Shown: positions 28,662-38,620, counted from the first letter of the stretch. The stretch is 64,000 nucleotides of DNA from Monoglobus pectinilyticus (GCF_002874775.1 NZ_CP020991.1:788918-852917), one strand, 5' to 3'. Notes: generated from the letters alone by a model not told the origin. Numbers and translations are program-made.

Positions 28662-30209
28662 TTAATTAATTTCTATTGTCTGAGCTTCATCATACTGTTT
28701 TGAAACACTCTCTGGACACTTAGTAAACTGGCTCACAACAAATATCACCAAACATGAAATTATAAACGCCGGAACTAACTCATAAACATTAAATATACCA
28801 CCCTTTAAGAAGTACCATATAATATCAACAATACCTCCTGTAAGCACACCGGCTATAGCAGCAGGAGCTGTGGTCTTTCTATAATAGAGTGAGAATAAGA
28901 TACATGGTCCGAACGCGGCTCCAAATCCTCCCCAAGCCATAGATACCAACTCGAATACTGAACTGTTTCTGTTTAGAGAAATAAATATTGCAATAAGTGC
29001 AATAACCACAACAGCATATCTGCTTATTCTAACCAATGAATCACTGCTGGGTTTCTTCTTTGAAAACAGTCTGTAAAGGTCCTCTCCGAACGTTGATGCA
29101 GTAACCAAAAGCTGAGAGTCAGCCGTACTCATTATAGCTGCTAAAATAGCTGTAAGGAATACTCCGCTGAGGATTATCATAAAGATGTTTTTAGAGCCCC
29201 CGAATATGGTCTGTATTAAAACCATAAATATTTTTTCACTGTCACCGTTTACCATTTCAACATAGTTTTGGGCAACCATACCATTTTCAACATATACTTT
29301 TCCTAATACACCAATAAGAACTGCAGCACCTAAAGTTAAAATTACCCATATCATCGCAATTATTCTGGCGGGTCTTACTTCTTTAGGGCTTCTGATAGCC
29401 ATAAATCTGGATAAAATATGCGGCTGACCAAAATATCCGAGCCCCCAGCCTAAGCTTGAGACCAAAAGCAGTATATTAATCGTTCCGCCGGCGCTTTTCG
29501 GAAGCCATGAAAACACTTCATTCTTTGCGGCTTCCAGTCCTTTAAATTCTATTGCTGTCCCTTCAAATCCGCCCATCTGACAAACGATAATAATCGGAAT
29601 AGCTATAATCGCAAAAAACATAATTATTCCCTGAATCAAATCTGTCCATGCGACAGCTTTAAATCCGCCTGTGAACGTATATCCGGTAATAATTACGCCG
29701 CCGATAATCAAACCGACAACGTAAGGCACGCCCAGCGTTGCTTCAAGCAGCTTAGCTCCTGCAGTGAACTGAGAAGCGGTATAAATCAAAAAGAAAAACA
29801 TAATAAAAAGCGAAGAAGCAACTCTGAGTATATGAGTTTTATCTTCAAACCTGTTTTCAAAATACACCGGGATTGTAATAGAGTTATTGGAAACCTCAGT
29901 CTGCTTTCTAAGGCGTTTAGCAACAAACAGCCAGTTTAAATATGTACCTATAAGCAATCCAATAGCTGTCCAAAGTGCTTCTGTTGTTCCCCCAAACACC
30001 AAAAATGCCGTGCCGGGCAATCCCAAGAGCAGCCAGCCGCTCATATCAGATGCCTGAGCTGACATTGCCGCAACCCATTTGTTTAAACCTCTTCCGCCCA
30101 AAAAGTAGTCGTTAAGAGTATTATTTGTATTATAAAATCCAAATCCAATCAGAAGCATAAACAAAAGATATACTGCAAAAACGACTACCTGAATAACAAT
30201 AGTTAACAC
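28662..30209 (-). CDS. putP: Sodium/proline symporter
   Basis: Sodium:solute symporter (SSS family) with about 13 membrane helices. Motifs: GGRGLNKWVAAMSAQASDMSGW near residue 37-58, SQFTAGAKLLEATLGVPYV, GGFKAVAWTDLIQGIIMFFA and AAIMSTADSQLLVTASTFGEDLYR, all typical of PutP. The 515 residues fit. The start is a GTG at 30209 with GGAGGT seven bases upstream. A sigma-A promoter lies at 30271-30299. Proline is the expected substrate by family; pantothenate or other solutes are less likely. Confidence 0.92.
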   Translation of the reverse strand: MLTIVIQVVVFAVYLLFMLLIGFGFYNTNNTLNDYFLGGRGLNKWVAAMSAQASDMSGWLLLGLPGTAFLVFGGTTEALWTAIGLLIGTYLNWLFVAKRLRKQTEVSNNSITIPVYFENRFEDKTHILRVASSLFIMFFFLIYTASQFTAGAKLLEATLGVPYVVGLIIGGVIITGYTFTGGFKAVAWTDLIQGIIMFFAIIAIPIIIVCQMGGFEGTAIEFKGLEAAKNEVFSWLPKSAGGTINILLLVSSLGWGLGYFGQPHILSRFMAIRSPKEVRPARIIAMIWVILTLGAAVLIGVLGKVYVENGMVAQNYVEMVNGDSEKIFMVLIQTIFGGSKNIFMIILSGVFLTAILAAIMSTADSQLLVTASTFGEDLYRLFSKKKPSSDSLVRISRYAVVVIALIAIFISLNRNSSVFELVSMAWGGFGAAFGPCILFSLYYRKTTAPAAIAGVLTGGIVDIIWYFLKGGIFNVYELVPAFIISCLVIFVVSQFTKCPESVSKQYDEAQTIEIN

Positions 30210-30270
30210 AATTTTTACCTCCGCCCTTATAAGTTTTGATTATAAAAATATTAATATAAAATATGTTGTT

Positions 30271-30299
30271 ATTTTACCATAAATTTCTACATAAATCAA
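30271..30299 (-). promoter_or_regulatory. Sigma-A promoter of putP
   Basis: On the minus strand TTGATT (30299-30294) and TAAAAT (30276-30271) with a 17-base spacer, about 60 bases before the GTG start. Confidence 0.68.
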
Positions 30300-30353
30300 C
30301 TAGTTTTTTGGAAATAAATTTCGGTTAACTACTGTATCATATTATTCAATTTT

Positions 30354-32648
30354 TTATTTTACTGAGTATAATGCTCTAAGTGAATTTATTATACATAGGA
30401 ATGCAACTCCCGTATCAGCAAAAACAGCCAGCCACATATTGGAATAAATACCTGTTAGTCCAAGAAACATTACTATAATTTTAATTGCTAGTGCAAACAC
30501 TACGTTTTGTTTTGCAATTGCAGTGGCTTTCTTTGAAATTGCTATTGATTTAGGGACAGCATCCATATTTGAATTCATAAACACAACGTCAGCAGCTTCT
30601 ATGGCCGCGTCTGCGCCGCTTCCCATTGCCGCTCCAACATCTGCGCCGGCTAAAACCGGTGCGTCATTTATTCCATCTCCGACAAACATAACACTTCCAT
30701 ACTCATGTCTTATCTTTTTTAGTTCACTGACCTTATTTTCAGGCAAAAGTTTTGCACTGTAATTATCAACGCCTGTATATTCGGCAACCTGTTTAGCAGT
30801 TTCTTCTGAATCGCCCGTCAATATAGCAGTCACAGCGCCCTGAGATTTTATCTTTTTTATAGCCGGAGCCGCTTCGCTCTTTATTGCATCCGCAATCAAA
30901 ATATATCCCTGCAAAACTCCGTCTATCGCTAATAATACTTCTGAACCTCCTCCCGAGGGATTATATTTAGAAATATCAATACTGTTTGCTTCCATAAGTT
31001 TTCTATTTCCCAAAATTAATGACTTATCTTCGATATCAGCCTTAATTCCCATTCCTGAAAGTTCATGTACATTATTTGGTCTTACTATATCAAGTCCTCT
31101 GCGTTTGGCTTCTGCAACGATACTTTCGCCTATAGGATGAGTTGAATTCAACTCGCAGGAAGCAGATAATTTCAACACTTCATCTTCATTAAGGCTGCCA
31201 ACCGTATGAATATTTTGTACTTCAAAATTCCCCTCTGTCACTGTTCCTGTCTTATCCATAACAACAGCTTTTATTTTGGACAGAGATTCCATAACCACTC
31301 CGCCCTTAAACAAAATTCCAAATTTTGAACCGGCGCCTATTCCGCAAAAATAAGCAAGAGGCACGCTCAGCACCAGGGCGCACGGACAGCTCATAACCAA
31401 GAAGCTAAGCGCGGTATATATCCAAGGATAAAAATCCTGATTCAGTATTAAAGGCATACAAATCGCCGTGAAAGCCGCTATAGCAACAACAATCGGAGTA
31501 TAGATTCTGGCAAAACGCGTTATAAAGTTTTCAATTCTAGGCTTGCTTGCAGCCGCTTCCTCAACAGATTTTAATATCCTGGAAACCATTGAATCCCCAA
31601 GAACTTTACTTACTTTCACTTTTAACAGCCCGGATGTATTAACGCATCCTGACACTATTTCATCACCGGGTTTAACTTTCACCGGAACAGGTTCGCCGGT
31701 TACAGCCGATGTATCAAGCCGGCTCTCACCCTCAACCACTATTCCGTCAAGCGGAACCCTGTCACCGGGCCGTACCAGCACCAAATCGCCGGGAACTGCA
31801 CCCTCTGCAGGTATAATCTTCACTTCTTTATCTGCAACAAGATTAACAGTCTCGGGTCTTAAATCAACCGCGTCCATAATTTGACTTCTGCTTCTGCTTA
31901 CAGCAATCTTTTCAAACAGCTCTCCGACACGGAAAAACAGCATTACTCCTACCGCTTCAGGATACTCGCCAATCACAAAAGCTCCAAGCGTGGCAACAGA
32001 CATCAAAAAATTCTCATCAAACACTTTACCCTTTGTAATATTTTTCACGGCTGTTAAAAGTACCCCGCCGCCAAGTATTAAATATGATATGATAAGAATC
32101 GAAACCGTTACAATATTGTAATCCTCAACTCCTAGTATGGCTTTGAATATTAACGTTCCTAAAAACAGCACTGCACCGGCAACAATAGAAATAATATCTT
32201 TGCGGTTTTCTTTTATATGTCCTCTGCTTTTTGTATTTCCGCCGTCTTCTTTTATAAATACTCCGCTCTCAATTTTCTGAGCCGCCCGTATAATTTCAGG
32301 AAGCAGTTTATCCGGATTTTCCGCCGTAACCGTAATCTGTTTTAAAGGAAACGATATATTGACCCCGACGACTCCCGGAATGTTACCGGACACCCTCTCA
32401 ATTTTAGCGGCGCAATTAGCGCAATCCAAATTATCTATAGTATATTTTTTGGTTATTAAATTTTTATAATTGTTCTCAGACTTATCGCCTTTTAAATCTT
32501 TATTTAAAGAACAATTTTCATTATAGATATCACATGTATTATCGTAATACATATGATGTTCATGTATATGACCGCCGCCTTCCTGCACTGAACAGCCGCA
32601 ATCACACTCATATAATTTTTTATCTTCCGGCAAATTTGCTTTTTTCAT
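30354..32648 (-). CDS. cadA: Heavy-metal-translocating P1B ATPase, zinc/cadmium/lead type
   Basis: Exports soft divalent metal ions. A metal-binding tail (CDCGCSVQEGGGHIHEHHMYY) lies at the N-terminus, followed by an HMA domain with LDCANCAAKIERV near residues 85-100. Then come membrane helices, the phosphatase motif TGEP, the metal site SCPCALVLSVPLAYF, the phosphorylation motif DKTGTVTEG, and GDGINDAPVLAGADVGAAMG. The CPC membrane motif and His-rich tail favour Zn/Cd/Pb over copper. The start at 32648 follows GAGGTG by six bases; an earlier ATG at 32684 lies in the leader. A perfect palindromic operator overlaps the leader, and an ArsR regulator with a zinc-type site is 2.4 kb away. Confidence 0.93.
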   Translation of the reverse strand: MKKANLPEDKKLYECDCGCSVQEGGGHIHEHHMYYDNTCDIYNENCSLNKDLKGDKSENNYKNLITKKYTIDNLDCANCAAKIERVSGNIPGVVGVNISFPLKQITVTAENPDKLLPEIIRAAQKIESGVFIKEDGGNTKSRGHIKENRKDIISIVAGAVLFLGTLIFKAILGVEDYNIVTVSILIISYLILGGGVLLTAVKNITKGKVFDENFLMSVATLGAFVIGEYPEAVGVMLFFRVGELFEKIAVSRSRSQIMDAVDLRPETVNLVADKEVKIIPAEGAVPGDLVLVRPGDRVPLDGIVVEGESRLDTSAVTGEPVPVKVKPGDEIVSGCVNTSGLLKVKVSKVLGDSMVSRILKSVEEAAASKPRIENFITRFARIYTPIVVAIAAFTAICMPLILNQDFYPWIYTALSFLVMSCPCALVLSVPLAYFCGIGAGSKFGILFKGGVVMESLSKIKAVVMDKTGTVTEGNFEVQNIHTVGSLNEDEVLKLSASCELNSTHPIGESIVAEAKRRGLDIVRPNNVHELSGMGIKADIEDKSLILGNRKLMEANSIDISKYNPSGGGSEVLLAIDGVLQGYILIADAIKSEAAPAIKKIKSQGAVTAILTGDSEETAKQVAEYTGVDNYSAKLLPENKVSELKKIRHEYGSVMFVGDGINDAPVLAGADVGAAMGSGADAAIEAADVVFMNSNMDAVPKSIAISKKATAIAKQNVVFALAIKIIVMFLGLTGIYSNMWLAVFADTGVAFLCIINSLRALYSVK

Positions 32649-32681
32649 ATTGGTCACCTCTTCTATATACATCTTATTCAA

Positions 32682-32703
32682 CATATGAACAATTGTTCAT
32701 ATG
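32682..32703. promoter_or_regulatory. Perfect 22-bp palindrome, likely ArsR/SmtB-family operator of cadA
   Basis: The core TGAACAATTGTTCA extended by CATA/TATG on each side is exactly symmetric. It matches the TGAA-x6-TTCA form of SmtB/CzrA-type operators. It covers roughly +4 to +26 of the transcript from the cadA promoter, a position where a repressor would block polymerase. The cognate regulator is probably the ArsR gene at 35057-35428. Confidence 0.82.
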
Positions 32704-32714
32704 TTTATAATGTT

Positions 32715-32743
32715 ATAATAACACCCCTTACTATATTTGTCAA
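32715..32743 (-). promoter_or_regulatory. Sigma-A promoter of cadA
   Basis: On the minus strand TTGACA (32743-32738) and TATTAT (32720-32715) with a 17-base spacer, immediately followed by the palindromic operator. Confidence 0.85.
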
Positions 32744-32782
32744 TAGCTTTTTAAAATATTTAAAAAATATAATGTCCTATAT

Positions 32783-32811
32783 TTTACAAAAACGGGAACA
32801 AATAGTATAAT
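32783..32811 (+). promoter_or_regulatory. Sigma-A promoter of the SLH protein gene
   Basis: TTTACA (32783-32788) and TATAAT (32806-32811) with a 17-base spacer. The leader is about 65 bases; GAGGTGGG is the ribosome site. Confidence 0.7.
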
Positions 32812-32883
32812 AAAACAGTCAAATATATATCTTGATAAAATTGAAGAACAATTAAAAAATTATATTAAAGAGGTGGGTTATTT

Positions 32884-35019
32884 ATGAAAAAACTATTATG
32901 TTTTGCTTTATCAATTTTTATGGCTTTATCTATTGCTGTGATTCCGGCTTACGCTGAAAATATTGACGGGCTGGAATCTGCTATTCTAACCGTAAAATCA
33001 AGGGTTGAGATACCACAGGAGTATTCAGAGTTTGAAAGTGATACCTTGATGTCTGACAGAGGCGTCACGAGCTATGATTTAAAATGGTCGACACTGAAAG
33101 ATGAAAACGATGAAACCAAATATATTAACATCACTATCGACCAATATGGAAATATAACAAAATATTCAACAAGCGAAAGAAATAACTACTATTATAACGG
33201 AGACGCCAAACTGCCAAATTATACTGAAGAACAGCTGATACAAATTGGATACGACTTTTTACAAAAGCTAAACCCCGATTTGATATCTCAGTTCAGTTTC
33301 GAAAGCGGCAAAACCTCAGGTATAAGTATAAGTTATCCTGAAACGACTGTAATATTTCATCGTTACATAAACGGTTTACCATTCTGCGGAGATACAGCTT
33401 CGTTATATACCAACACATCAACCGGTGAAATATCCAGTATGCGTGTTTCTTTAACATATTGTGACGAAGTTCCAATGCCTGATAATTTAATTTCAGAATC
33501 AGACGCTATCGGACATTTTAACAATCTGTCTCCAATGACGGCTAAATATATCAGCAGCGGTGAAAATAAAGCAATCCTTGTTTATGAGCCCAAAAATCAA
33601 TATTTAGAAATTGACGCAAAAAACGGCGGGGAATATAAAGAATACACTGACTCAAGTAACAAAGTAATGTCCGGAGGTGGCGGAGGCGGTTCAAATATGG
33701 CTGCTGAAAGCGCCAGTGACAGCGGCTTGACAGAGAAGGAGCTTGAGGGGATTAAACAGATGAATAATCTAATGTCAACCGAACAGCTTCGCAGTATTGC
33801 AGAGGGAATGACAGAACTTAATCTTGAAAGTGATAATTATGCGTCATGCAGTTATAGAAGAGTATACAAATCTTATGAAGAGTCTGAATTTGATTATTAT
33901 GCCGACTTAACATATATTAAATATGACGAGAATAACAAACAAAGCAGGAAGCGCATATCTTTTAATGCCGCTACCGGTGAATTTTTAAATTATTATTCTG
34001 ATTCCAGCAATTATGGTGATAAAGTTCCAAAATATACTGAGGCTCAGGCTCTTGATATTGCCAAAAGCTTCGCAGATAAGTATTCTAACAAAGAGTATAT
34101 TAATACCGACAGCGACCTTGAAGCTTCAGATAAGATTGACGAATCATTGGATTATTATAACAACTATTATTTTACATTTGAAAGAAAGGTTAACGGATTT
34201 AATTACTCACCTGAATATATTAGTGTAAAAGTCGATAAGTTGACAAACGAAATAATTTCTTTTACTAAACAATGGAGTGACAAAACTGAGTTTGAATCAA
34301 CTGAGAATATGATTTCTGCTGAAGAGGCCGCAGAAGCTTTAATGAATACTGTTGGCATTGAACTCTGTTATGTTTCGAATCTGTCAGCAGGCAAAACTTG
34401 CACAGCTGATTTAGTTTATAAACTTAAAGGTTCAGGCAATTATTATATTTCAGCTAAAACAGGCAAACGTGTAAATTATAATGGAGACGAGTACAAAGAA
34501 ACACAAAACCCCAATACTGCTGATGATATAAGCGGCCACTATGCTGAAAAACAAATCACAGCTTTGCTTGCATATAATGCAATTATTCTTCCTGAAGGTG
34601 AAACCTCTTTCAGACCCGATGAAGCAATCACTCAAGGTGAAATGATTACTTTTGCTTCAATCCTTAAAGGTCAAAGATTCCCAAGACCTTTAAATTATGA
34701 AACAATTTATCGTTTTGCAAAGAATAACAATATTGTAGACTATAAAGATATTGCCGACGCAGAAACAATATGCACAAGAGAGAATGGAACAATGTTCATA
34801 ATCAGAGCACTCGGATACCAAAACATTGCTGAACTGCCCGACATTTTTGACTGCAAATTTGCAGATAAAGATTTAATATCTCCGGGAATGGAAGGATATG
34901 TAGCGCTTAGCAGAGGATTTGGTTTGATAGGAGGAAACCCTGATAATACATTTAATCCTCAAGGAGAGCTTACCCGCGCAGACGCTGCAATAATGATATA
35001 TAATTTCATGACAAAATAA
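32884..35019 (+). CDS. Exported YcdB/YcdC-type repeat protein with C-terminal SLH domains
   Basis: Surface protein of 711 residues. A signal peptide (MKKLLCFALSIFMALSIAVI, cleavage near AYA-E) is followed by two YcdB/YcdC-like (DUF4901) modules, about residues 70-250 and 300-500, each with a pattern like PNYTEEQLIQIGYDFLQKL or PKYTEAQALDIAKSFADKY and a conversion segment IVFHRYINGLPF or FERKVNGFNYSPEY. A Gly-rich linker SGGGGGGSNM lies near 263. The end carries SLH-type repeats (DDISGHYAEKQITALLAYNA; PDNTFNPQGELTRADAAIMI), which bind secondary cell-wall polymers. It has its own promoter and terminator and is divergent from cadA. Function unknown. Confidence 0.82.
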   Translation: MKKLLCFALSIFMALSIAVIPAYAENIDGLESAILTVKSRVEIPQEYSEFESDTLMSDRGVTSYDLKWSTLKDENDETKYINITIDQYGNITKYSTSERNNYYYNGDAKLPNYTEEQLIQIGYDFLQKLNPDLISQFSFESGKTSGISISYPETTVIFHRYINGLPFCGDTASLYTNTSTGEISSMRVSLTYCDEVPMPDNLISESDAIGHFNNLSPMTAKYISSGENKAILVYEPKNQYLEIDAKNGGEYKEYTDSSNKVMSGGGGGGSNMAAESASDSGLTEKELEGIKQMNNLMSTEQLRSIAEGMTELNLESDNYASCSYRRVYKSYEESEFDYYADLTYIKYDENNKQSRKRISFNAATGEFLNYYSDSSNYGDKVPKYTEAQALDIAKSFADKYSNKEYINTDSDLEASDKIDESLDYYNNYYFTFERKVNGFNYSPEYISVKVDKLTNEIISFTKQWSDKTEFESTENMISAEEAAEALMNTVGIELCYVSNLSAGKTCTADLVYKLKGSGNYYISAKTGKRVNYNGDEYKETQNPNTADDISGHYAEKQITALLAYNAIILPEGETSFRPDEAITQGEMITFASILKGQRFPRPLNYETIYRFAKNNNIVDYKDIADAETICTRENGTMFIIRALGYQNIAELPDIFDCKFADKDLISPGMEGYVALSRGFGLIGGNPDNTFNPQGELTRADAAIMIYNFMTK

Positions 35020-35036
35020 AAAACAAGTTAAGATAC

Positions 35037-35078
35037 AAAAAGACGGTCAGCTGCTTTTACAGCAGCTGACCGTCTTTT
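35037..35078. terminator. Strong bidirectional terminator between SLH gene and arsR
   Basis: AAAAGACGGTCAGCTGC (35037-35053/54) pairs exactly with 35062-35078 around a loop TTTTACA; A- and T-runs on the flanks serve both directions. The right arm is also the last codons of the arsR gene. Confidence 0.92.
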
Positions 35079-35428
35079 ATTTTATGTTCAACATGGGATA
35101 AAGTCTTGTTGATTATATCAACCACATGGTCGTCATCTATAGAATAATAAATACTTTTGCCCTCACGTCTCGTCTTAACTTGTCCGCCCAATTTCAATTG
35201 CTTAAGCTGATGTGATATAGCTGACTGCGACATATCAAGCATAGCGGAAATATCCGATACACACATTTCGTTTTGAGACAGCGCATACAAAATTTTAACA
35301 CGTGTTTCGTCTCCCAAAACTTTAAAAAATGATGATATATTTGAAATCAGTTTATCATTTAATAACTTTTGTGAATGTTTCGTCTGCTTCTCATCAAGTT
35401 TTCTTTCTGTTTCAAACTCATCCTCCAT
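35057..35428 (-). CDS. ArsR/SmtB family metal-responsive repressor (alpha-5 zinc-site type)
   Basis: Winged-helix repressor of 123 residues: VLGDETRVKILYALSQNEMCVSDIS and then DMSQSAISHQLKQLK as the DNA-reading helix, then REGKSIYYSIDDDHV. The C-terminal helix reads DDHVVDIINKTLSHVEH, which keeps the D-x-H...H-x-x-H/E ligand spacing of the alpha-5 zinc site of SmtB and CzrA. The CxC alpha-3 site of CadC is not complete (EMCVSD only). It therefore probably senses Zn(II) or Co(II) and controls cadA through the 32682-32703 palindrome. It is the last gene of the greA-lysS-35804-cupin run, 21 bases behind the cupin. Its last codons form one arm of a terminator. Confidence 0.87.
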   Translation of the reverse strand: MEDEFETERKLDEKQTKHSQKLLNDKLISNISSFFKVLGDETRVKILYALSQNEMCVSDISAMLDMSQSAISHQLKQLKLGGQVKTRREGKSIYYSIDDDHVVDIINKTLSHVEHKIKDGQLL

Positions 35429-35449
35429 AAATACATCTCCCTAAATATA

Positions 35450-35779
35450 TTATTGTTCAGGAACAACCGCAAAAAACACTAAGTTACTTTTACTGTCATT
35501 AATTAAGCTATGACTGTGACCTTTGGGACAATAATGACATAATCCCTCAGATACACTCTCATATTCACCGTCATACAAAACTTTTCCTGTGCCATTTAAA
35601 ATATATATAATTTCACTGCTTGTATCATGGGTATGTAATCCAATAGACGCTCCGGGTTCCAAACATCCGTACATAATTTTATTGTTTTTATCAACAAACA
35701 TATGTGATGCAACATTTTTTTCTCCGCCATTAAAATTAGGAATAACAGTTTCTTCTATTTCATTAAAATTAATAATCAT
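35450..35779 (-). CDS. Small cupin-domain protein
   Basis: Single-domain cupin of 109 residues. Motif 1 is LEPGASIGLHTHDTSSEIIYILNGTG with two His and a Glu as metal ligands, and motif 2 is YCPKGHSHSLIND with the third His. The start at 35779 follows GGGG at eight bases; a GTG at 35797 overlaps that site. Cupins of this size bind a metal and may be isomerases or sensors; no substrate is indicated. It lies between the unknown membrane protein and arsR in one transcript. Confidence 0.85.
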   Translation of the reverse strand: MIINFNEIEETVIPNFNGGEKNVASHMFVDKNNKIMYGCLEPGASIGLHTHDTSSEIIYILNGTGKVLYDGEYESVSEGLCHYCPKGHSHSLINDSKSNLVFFAVVPEQ

Positions 35780-35803
35780 TATATCATCCCCAAACACTGA
35801 TTT

Positions 35804-36424
35804 CTAACCCGAAAAATTTGAAAACGCTTCATAAATTGTCACAGCATTATTATGAGAAGCTCGTTTCTTAAAATCCCCGGATTCTCTTTCATACAAAGAT
35901 TTAACCAGCAAATATAAATCACCGCTGTAACCTATCTTCTCCATAATAACAGGATTGGTATTTAAATCCAGCTCATAATCAAAGCAGTCTGCATTATTGC
36001 CGCTCATCAAATAATCCCTATATGGTTTGTCAACAATAAAAATCATATTATCGCCGGAATCAAGCTCGCTCATAAGTCTGGTTTGAACCGCAACAAACTC
36101 GTCGCTCTCCTCTTCCCTGCTGGCAATCATAGGCGTCAAAGATATTGTCACAACTCCGTCATCATTTACATCATTGGCAAAATCCAACATGGTTTCCTTA
36201 ATGCGGTTTACAGTTTCATCGGAGACAGCTGTCTCTGAATAATAGCCAACATATAAATCATATTGCGGAGTATTCACAATCTCAAATACAGTAATTGCAA
36301 CAACTATTAATGCCGCCGCAATTCCGATTATCCACCATTTCTTATAATACCAAAAGTTTGCCATTCTATCTTTAACCGGCAGTTCCTTTGTCATAGCTTT
36401 AGCCTCACGGGCATCTCTGTCCAT
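35804..36424 (-). CDS. Hypothetical membrane-anchored protein
   Basis: I do not recognise the family. It has 206 residues: a basic cytoplasmic N-terminus (about 30), one membrane helix WWIIGIAAALIVVAITVFEI at about 29-49, and an outside domain of about 155 residues with YDLYVGYYSETAVSDETVNR and DNMIFIVDKPYRDYLMSGN. Conserved-looking acidic segments but no catalytic motif. AGAGGTGG precedes the start. It lies 67 bases behind lysS. Confidence 0.65.
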   Translation of the reverse strand: MDRDAREAKAMTKELPVKDRMANFWYYKKWWIIGIAAALIVVAITVFEIVNTPQYDLYVGYYSETAVSDETVNRIKETMLDFANDVNDDGVVTISLTPMIASREEESDEFVAVQTRLMSELDSGDNMIFIVDKPYRDYLMSGNNADCFDYELDLNTNPVIMEKIGYSGDLYLLVKSLYERESGDFKKRASHNNAVTIYEAFSNFSG

Positions 36425-36491
36425 AATACCACCTCTGTATGTGATTTAACTCCGCAAATATCCCTTTTTACACTAATAAATAAAATAACTG

Positions 36492-37997
36492 CTAATCAAG
36501 CGGCTTCATTGTCGGGAACAATAAGACGTCACGTATTGAACTGCTGTCGGTCAGCAGCATAACAAGCCTGTCAATACCTATACCCAGACCGCCAGTTGGA
36601 GGAAGTCCGTATTCAAGCGCATTAACATAATCCTCATCCATCATGTTTGCCTCATCATCACCCTGCTCTCTCTTCTCGACCTGACTCATAAAACGTTCCT
36701 TTTGGTCGATTGGGTCATTAAGCTCTGAAAACGCGTTTCCAAACTCTCTGCGGGTAATAAATATTTCAAAACGCTCAGTAAATTCAGGGTTGTCCGCAAA
36801 TCTTTTAGCAAGAGGAGAAATCTCAACAGGATACTCATAAATAAACGTAGGCTGAACAAGTTCCTCTTCTACCTTTTCCTCAAACACTAGACTGATAATT
36901 TCACCGCGGGAAAGCTTAGGCGCGTCAGCGTCACATTCAACGCCGATAGATTTTGCAAGTTCTTCCGCCTCTTCTGCTGTCTTAGTCTGTGAAAAATCAA
37001 CACCTGTATATTTTTTTATTGACTCAAGCATTGTCATTCTTGCCCACGGCTGACCTAAATCTATTTCTTCATCCTGATAAGTAATTTTTGTTGTGCCCAA
37101 AACTTCCTGTGCTACAGTTTTAATAAGATTTTCAGTAAGCTCCATCATTCCCAAATAATCGGTGTATGCTTCATATAGTTCAATTGTTGTGAATTCAGGA
37201 TTATGCTTAACATCCATTCCTTCATTTCTGAAAAGTCTTCCCATTTCGTATACTTTTTCAAAACCGCCGACTATGAGACGCTTCAAATATAACTCAGGCG
37301 CAATTCTAAGATACATATCAATATCCAAAGTATTGTGGTGAGTAATAAATGGACGCGCTGCTGCTCCTCCCGGTATTGTATTGAGAATAGGAGTTTCAAC
37401 TTCCATATAACCTCTGCTGTCCAAATAGTTTCTGATAGCTCTGATTATACGGCTTCTGAGTTCAAACGTTCTCTTAACATCCGGATTCATGATAAGGTCA
37501 ACATATCTCTGCCTATATCTCAAATCTGTATTTGTAAGACCATGATATTTTTCAGGCAGCGGCCGCAAAGATTTAGAAAGAAGCACTATCTTAGATGCTC
37601 TTACAGATATCTCGCCCTTTTGAGTGGTAAACACCTCTCCTGTCACTCCGACAATATCACCTATATCATATTTCTTATATACCTTATATTCGTCGTCTCC
37701 CAATTCGTCACGCTTAACACAAAGCTGAATCCTTCCGCTTCTATCTGCCAAATCTGCAAACGACATTTTTCCCATTACACGCTTAGACATAAGACGGCCG
37801 GCTATTGAGACAACTTTGCCTTCAAAATCAGCATAATTTTCCTTTATGTCTCCTGCCATATCTGTTCGTTCATATGAAGTGATTTCAAAAGGATTAGCAC
37901 CGCTTTCCTGCAGCACAGCAAGTTTTTCACGTCTAATCTTTAAAACCTCGTTCAAATCACTTTCAGTATTATTCTTTTGTTGATTATTCTCGCTCAT
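36492..37997 (-). CDS. lysS: Lysine--tRNA ligase, class II
   Basis: Charges tRNA-Lys. The anticodon-binding OB fold occupies about residues 55-160 ([37 protein letters not shown]), and the class II core follows with motif 1 (RYVDLIMNP to [12 protein letters not shown]), motif 2 ([20 protein letters not shown]) and motif 3 ([17 protein letters not shown]). The 501 residues fit. The start at 37997 follows GGAGGG by four bases; an earlier TTG at 38009 overlaps the ribosome site. It is 37 bases behind greA, a common Firmicutes pairing. Confidence 0.97.
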   Translation of the reverse strand: MSENNQQKNNTESDLNEVLKIRREKLAVLQESGANPFEITSYERTDMAGDIKENYADFEGKVVSIAGRLMSKRVMGKMSFADLADRSGRIQLCVKRDELGDDEYKVYKKYDIGDIVGVTGEVFTTQKGEISVRASKIVLLSKSLRPLPEKYHGLTNTDLRYRQRYVDLIMNPDVKRTFELRSRIIRAIRNYLDSRGYMEVETPILNTIPGGAAARPFITHHNTLDIDMYLRIAPELYLKRLIVGGFEKVYEMGRLFRNEGMDVKHNPEFTTIELYEAYTDYLGMMELTENLIKTVAQEVLGTTKITYQDEEIDLGQPWARMTMLESIKKYTGVDFSQTKTAEEAEELAKSIGVECDADAPKLSRGEIISLVFEEKVEEELVQPTFIYEYPVEISPLAKRFADNPEFTERFEIFITRREFGNAFSELNDPIDQKERFMSQVEKREQGDDEANMMDEDYVNALEYGLPPTGGLGIGIDRLVMLLTDSSSIRDVLLFPTMKPLD

Positions 37998-38034
37998 TTT
38001 TCCCTCCAACTATTATTCTGATACGCTCAGAAAA

Positions 38035-38508
38035 TTAAGAAATCTTTAAAATCTTATATTGAATAACTCCGGCAGGCGCATCCACATCAATCATTTCGCC
38101 TTCAGCCTTTCCCATAAGTGACTTGCCAAGAGGAGACTCGTCTGAGAGCCTTCCCTCATCAGGGTCAGCTTCTGTAGAACCAACAATTTTATATGTTATA
38201 TCTTCATCAAATTCAATATCGTGAATAGTAACGGTTGCGCCAAGTTCAACTTTTGACGTATCGCGTTCGCTCTCATCAATCACTATAGCGTTTTTCAGCA
38301 TATTCTCAACAGAGACAATGCGGGCCTCAACCTGAGCTTGTTCATTTTTTGCCTCATCGTATTCCGAGTTCTCGGAAAGATCTCCAAATCCAAGAGCAAC
38401 TTTTATTTTTTCAGAAACTTCTTTTCTTTTTTTAGTCTTTAAATATTCAAGTTCTTCCTCAAGCTGCTTAAGACCGTCCTCAGTCAACTTTACCTGTTTA
38501 TTGTCCAT
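38035..38508 (-). CDS. greA: Transcription elongation factor GreA
   Basis: Rescues backtracked RNA polymerase by stimulating transcript cleavage. The N-terminal coiled coil (residues 1-75) contains [39 protein letters not shown], whose acidic tip [12 protein letters not shown] is diagnostic. The C-terminal FKBP-like domain has [25 protein letters not shown]. 157 residues. GGAGGT is in the leader. A consensus promoter lies at 38566-38594 and the downstream genes lysS through arsR probably share it. Confidence 0.97.
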   Translation of the reverse strand: MDNKQVKLTEDGLKQLEEELEYLKTKKRKEVSEKIKVALGFGDLSENSEYDEAKNEQAQVEARIVSVENMLKNAIVIDESERDTSKVELGATVTIHDIEFDEDITYKIVGSTEADPDEGRLSDESPLGKSLMGKAEGEMIDVDAPAGVIQYKILKIS

Positions 38509-38565
38509 TCTTATTACCTCCGATATTTTTATATATCAACTAAACCTTCTGTGATTAACTTATAA

Positions 38566-38594
38566 ATTATACTTTAATAACTATAAAATGTCAA
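38566..38594 (-). promoter_or_regulatory. Sigma-A promoter of the greA-lysS operon
   Basis: On the minus strand TTGACA (38594-38589) and TATAAT (38571-38566), both perfect, with a 17-base spacer. Confidence 0.88.
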
Positions 38595-38620
38595 TACACA
38601 TTAATTATATTTATGTCTTT

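Noticed and set aside
35453-35466. TTGTTC-AG-GAACAA inverted repeat as an ArsR autoregulatory operator
   Set aside because: Half-sites are in the opposite order from the cadA palindrome (GTTC...GAAC against GAAC...GTTC) and lie inside the last codons of the cupin gene; probably chance.
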